Positions 61,601-64,000 of a stretch of 64,000 nt of DNA are shown here, in pieces; position 1 is the first letter of the stretch; every line of letters begins with the position of its first letter. The notes beneath the pieces are model-generated. The model ran no database searches. It was given only the letters and a program-made list of their open reading frames with translations, and was not told the DNA's origin. The stretch is taken from NCBI GenBank assembly GCA_029449245.1, contig JANATF010000002.1, forward strand, positions 496,001 through 560,000, in the 5' to 3' direction. The position numbers were made by a program, and so were the translations under genes. Source of the stretch: Mortierella alpina. Lineage: Eukaryota > Mortierellomycota > Mortierellomycetes > Mortierellales > Mortierellaceae.

Positions 61601-64000
61601 ATCCCTGCAGCGTTTGTGCGTATGGATGCCTTCCCGCTCACCAACAACGGCAAGATCGACCGCCGCGCTCTTCCTGCGCCCAACAGCGACTCCCTTGTCA
61701 CTTGTGACTATGTTGCTCCACAGGGAGATCTTGAGATCGCATTGGCCGCGATATGGTCGGATTTGCTCAAAATCGAGCGAGTTGGTCGACATGACAACTT
61801 CTTCATGCTCGGTGGTCACTCCCTTCTTGCAGTCCGCCTCATGAACCGTATGTCGAGTCTGGGTGTGCACATGCCTCTGTCTACGCTCTTCTCCTCGCCT
61901 ACTCTCGCAGCTCTTGTTGAGGCAGTCAGCAGCAGCGTCGACCTGCAGGGGCCATCGCATTTTTCGGTCATCATTCCCGTCGCGAGAGATCATCCTTTAG
62001 AACTATCTTTTGCGCAACAGCGACTGTGGTTTCTTACCAAGATGGATGGCCTCAGTGAGATCTACCACATCCCCTTTGCCAGCCGACTCCATGGCCCTCT
62101 AGATCAGGATGCCATGGAAAGGACGCTGAGTGCACTCTTCGCCAGACACGAGTCACTTCGCACGGTCTTTGTGGCCGTCAATGGTCAACCCCAGGTCCAA
62201 CTCCTGCCTGCTGGCTATCGCTTCCCATTTGTTTTCCGCGATCTGAGGAGCGAGCAAGACAAAGAGGCGATAGTCAGACAAGTAACTACACAGGACGCCA
62301 AGGCATCCTTCGATTTGGAGAAGGGTCCGTTGGTCCGCGCGCAGCTCATCCAGCTCGCTGATGAAGAGCACGTCTTTCTGATCACAATGCACCACATTGT
62401 CACCGATGGCTGGTCCATGGGTGTGATGTTCCGTGAGATCAACGTGCTGTACGAGGCTTACTCCTCCGGCCAGCCCGATCCATTGGCTCCACTCTCCATT
62501 CAATATCCGGACTATGCTGCCTGGCAGAGACAGCAGCTCACACAGGACAAACTCAAAGAACAAGTTGCTTATTGGCGCGAGACCCTAGCAGGTGCACCGG
62601 TATCCATCGAGCTGCCGACTGACAGACCTCGACCTCCTCAACAATCATTTGCTGGTGCATCTATTTCTATCCGCCTCGACTCCCAGCTCACTCGCGATCT
62701 CAAGTCCCTTTCTCAGAAGCACGGGATCACAATGTTCATGACGATACTGGCCGCATGGAGTGCTGTGCTCTCACGCCTGTCAGGACAAGATGACATTGTC
62801 ATTGGCACCCCTTCGGCAAATCGCAGCCATAAGCAGGTGGAGCCACTGATTGGATTCTTTGTCAGCACTCTCGCTCTCCGTATCGATCTGTCAGAGAATC
62901 CCAGTGCTAGGCAGCTTCTGGAGCGTGTTCGCGAAGCCACCATTGAAGCGCAGGCACACCAGGATCTTCCGTTTGAGCAAGTGGTCGAGATCGTGCAACC
63001 CCCTCGTCGCACAGACATGACTCCGCTCTTTCAAGTGATGTTTGCTTGGAAGAACAATGACGTGGGCACACTGGAGCTGAAAGATGTGAATACAGTTACT
63101 GAGGACATACAATCCAATGTTCTCAAGTTTGATCTGGAGCTCGAATTGATGGAGCAGGATGACGAGATTGTTGGTGGCCTTCATTACTCGTCTGCTCTCT
63201 TCGACCGCCAGACCATTGACCGCCATGTCGGATACCTGGAGGCTATGCTGCGGTGGATGAAGTCTAGCACCGGAGAGTGCGTTAGCGTTGCTCCGATTCT
63301 TGGGCCGTCTGAGCGAGAGCTTTTGCTCGAGACATGGAACACGACTGATCAGCCTTACCCGGACAACACTTGCCTCCACCAGCTATTTGAGCATCAGGCC
63401 CAGTTGTCGCCCGAGGCCCTTGCCATTGTGCACGACGAAAGAACACTTACGTACCGCGAGTTGAATTCTCGAGCCAATTGGATCGCTCGCCAGCTTGTTG
63501 ACGCGGATGTCCAGCCAGGAGACTACGTTATGCTGCTGCTGGACCGATCGATTGATCTTGTTGCCTCGCAGATTGCAGTACTCAAGATTGGAGCAGCGTA
63601 CGTTTCCATCGACACCAAGGCACCAACTGACCGACAAGCGTACATTGCATCGGACTGTGGATCGACAGTTATGATCACGGATGAGAGCACGGACGTTCCT
63701 GCTGGGATTCAGGGAACTGTGATTCGTATCAGTGCGAAGCAAAGACATACTGAGCATGTGCAGGGTGGGTAGCATTCATTTTGACTGATCGTTAATATCT
63801 CTGAGCTACTTCAAGCAGATGCTTCAATCAGTACTAATACCACCCTGTCATTCATACTCCCAGATTTTGCCAACCTTAGCACCGTTAAAAATTCCAGCAC
63901 GTCCAGCCATGTCACAGCTTATGTTATGTACACCTCCGGATCTACTGGACAACCCAAGGGGGTTATGGTCTCCCATCGAGGCATCGTTAACCTGATCATG
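55636..64000 (+). CDS. non-ribosomal peptide synthetase, 5' part (runs off window)
   Basis: Exons 55636-55722, 55809-55894, 55997-57198, 57293-60472, 60591-63764 and 63864 onward; all phases agree, giving 2622 codons in the window. Domains in order: partial C domain (C-terminal lobe only, no HHxxxDG); A1 ([28 protein letters not shown]); carrier T1 (LGGHSIMA, Ser codon 58528-58530); C2 ([21 protein letters not shown]); A2 ([23 protein letters not shown]); T2 (LGGHSLLA, Ser codon 61819-61821); C3 ([10 protein letters not shown]); A3 begins near 63375 ([14 protein letters not shown] at the edge). The C domains have the LCL-type opening. Such enzymes load amino acids on carrier arms and condense them into peptides. 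The bacterial-like module style fits the reported Mortierella NRPSs. In A1 the usual Asp is replaced by Ser. The product is unknown. Confidence 0.93.
59077..60453 (+). repeat. NRPS intermodular repeat, copy 1
   Basis: 1377 bp collinear and nearly identical with 62369-63745, covering the second half of C2 (from MHHIV) and the first part of A2. The substitutions are few and scattered. Confidence 0.9.
62369..63745 (+). repeat. NRPS intermodular repeat, copy 2
   Basis: Second copy of the tract at 59077-60453, covering the second half of C3 and the start of A3, the same length with no indel. Outside it the modules are clearly more diverged. Confidence 0.9.

Overview
This 64-kb window is from a fungal nuclear genome. 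Coding genes carry short introns (75-118 bp, GT..AG), several small secreted proteins are present, and transposon debris from many classes fills the gaps. The gene content (membrane-anchored Kelch-type proteins, a non-ribosomal peptide synthetase (NRPS) with bacterial-style C-A-T modules, DIRS-type retrotransposons, Helitron-type Pif1 helicases, FEN1/XPG-like nucleases, a Fanzor) fits an early-diverging soil fungus, most likely Mortierellaceae (Mortierella sensu lato). The taxon is an inference from family content; nothing in the sequence names it.

Layout. 0-8 kb: transposon relics (LINE-like, SWIM zinc finger of a MULE-type transposase), a spliced beta-propeller-like gene with a 63-bp tandem repeat, and a four-exon Kelch-type membrane protein on the minus strand. 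7.85-12.57 kb: a complete-looking piggyBac-type transposon bounded by TTAA, carrying a spliced transposase (one frameshift) and a divergent second gene for a zinc-finger/coiled-coil protein. 12.6-16 kb: two solo LTRs, unrecognised broken ORFs and a decayed FEN1/XPG-like gene. 16-23 kb: pieces of DIRS-type retrotransposons around a GH47 alpha-mannosidase gene. 23.5-29 kb: two small secreted-protein genes, a Helitron helicase fragment and copy A of a 1.7-kb dispersed repeat. 29.7-33.3 kb: a decayed hAT transposase pierced by a solo LTR and a TA-flanked MITE, then a second MITE with 9-bp target duplications. 33.5-35.8 kb: a DIRS gag-pol fragment.

36.4-40.3 kb holds the most striking locus. It is a three-exon gene whose splicing joins a FEN1/XPG-like structure-specific nuclease (about 395 residues) in frame to a complete Fanzor (eukaryotic TnpB-like RuvC nuclease, about 830 residues), giving a predicted 1224-residue protein with both catalytic centres apparently intact. 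The gene sits behind a long (CT)n microsatellite and next to a decayed Helitron-type Pif1 helicase (40.5-43 kb).

43-55 kb: a 50-residue secreted peptide, a secreted aspartic protease broken at an 11-A run, another solo LTR, an F-box/LRR-like protein, copy B of the 1.7-kb repeat, a second membrane-anchored protein, and a LINE fragment abutting a SANT-like ORF. 55.6 kb to the window end: the first 2622 codons of an NRPS (partial C, then A-T-C-A-T-C-A..., running off the edge). Its modules share a 1.4-kb near-identical tract and carry an intron at the same place in every adenylation domain. The first adenylation domain lacks the usual amino-group-binding aspartate.

No rRNA, functional tRNA or CRISPR array was found. 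Splice sites, domain calls and family names come from reading the sequence only; no database search was run.
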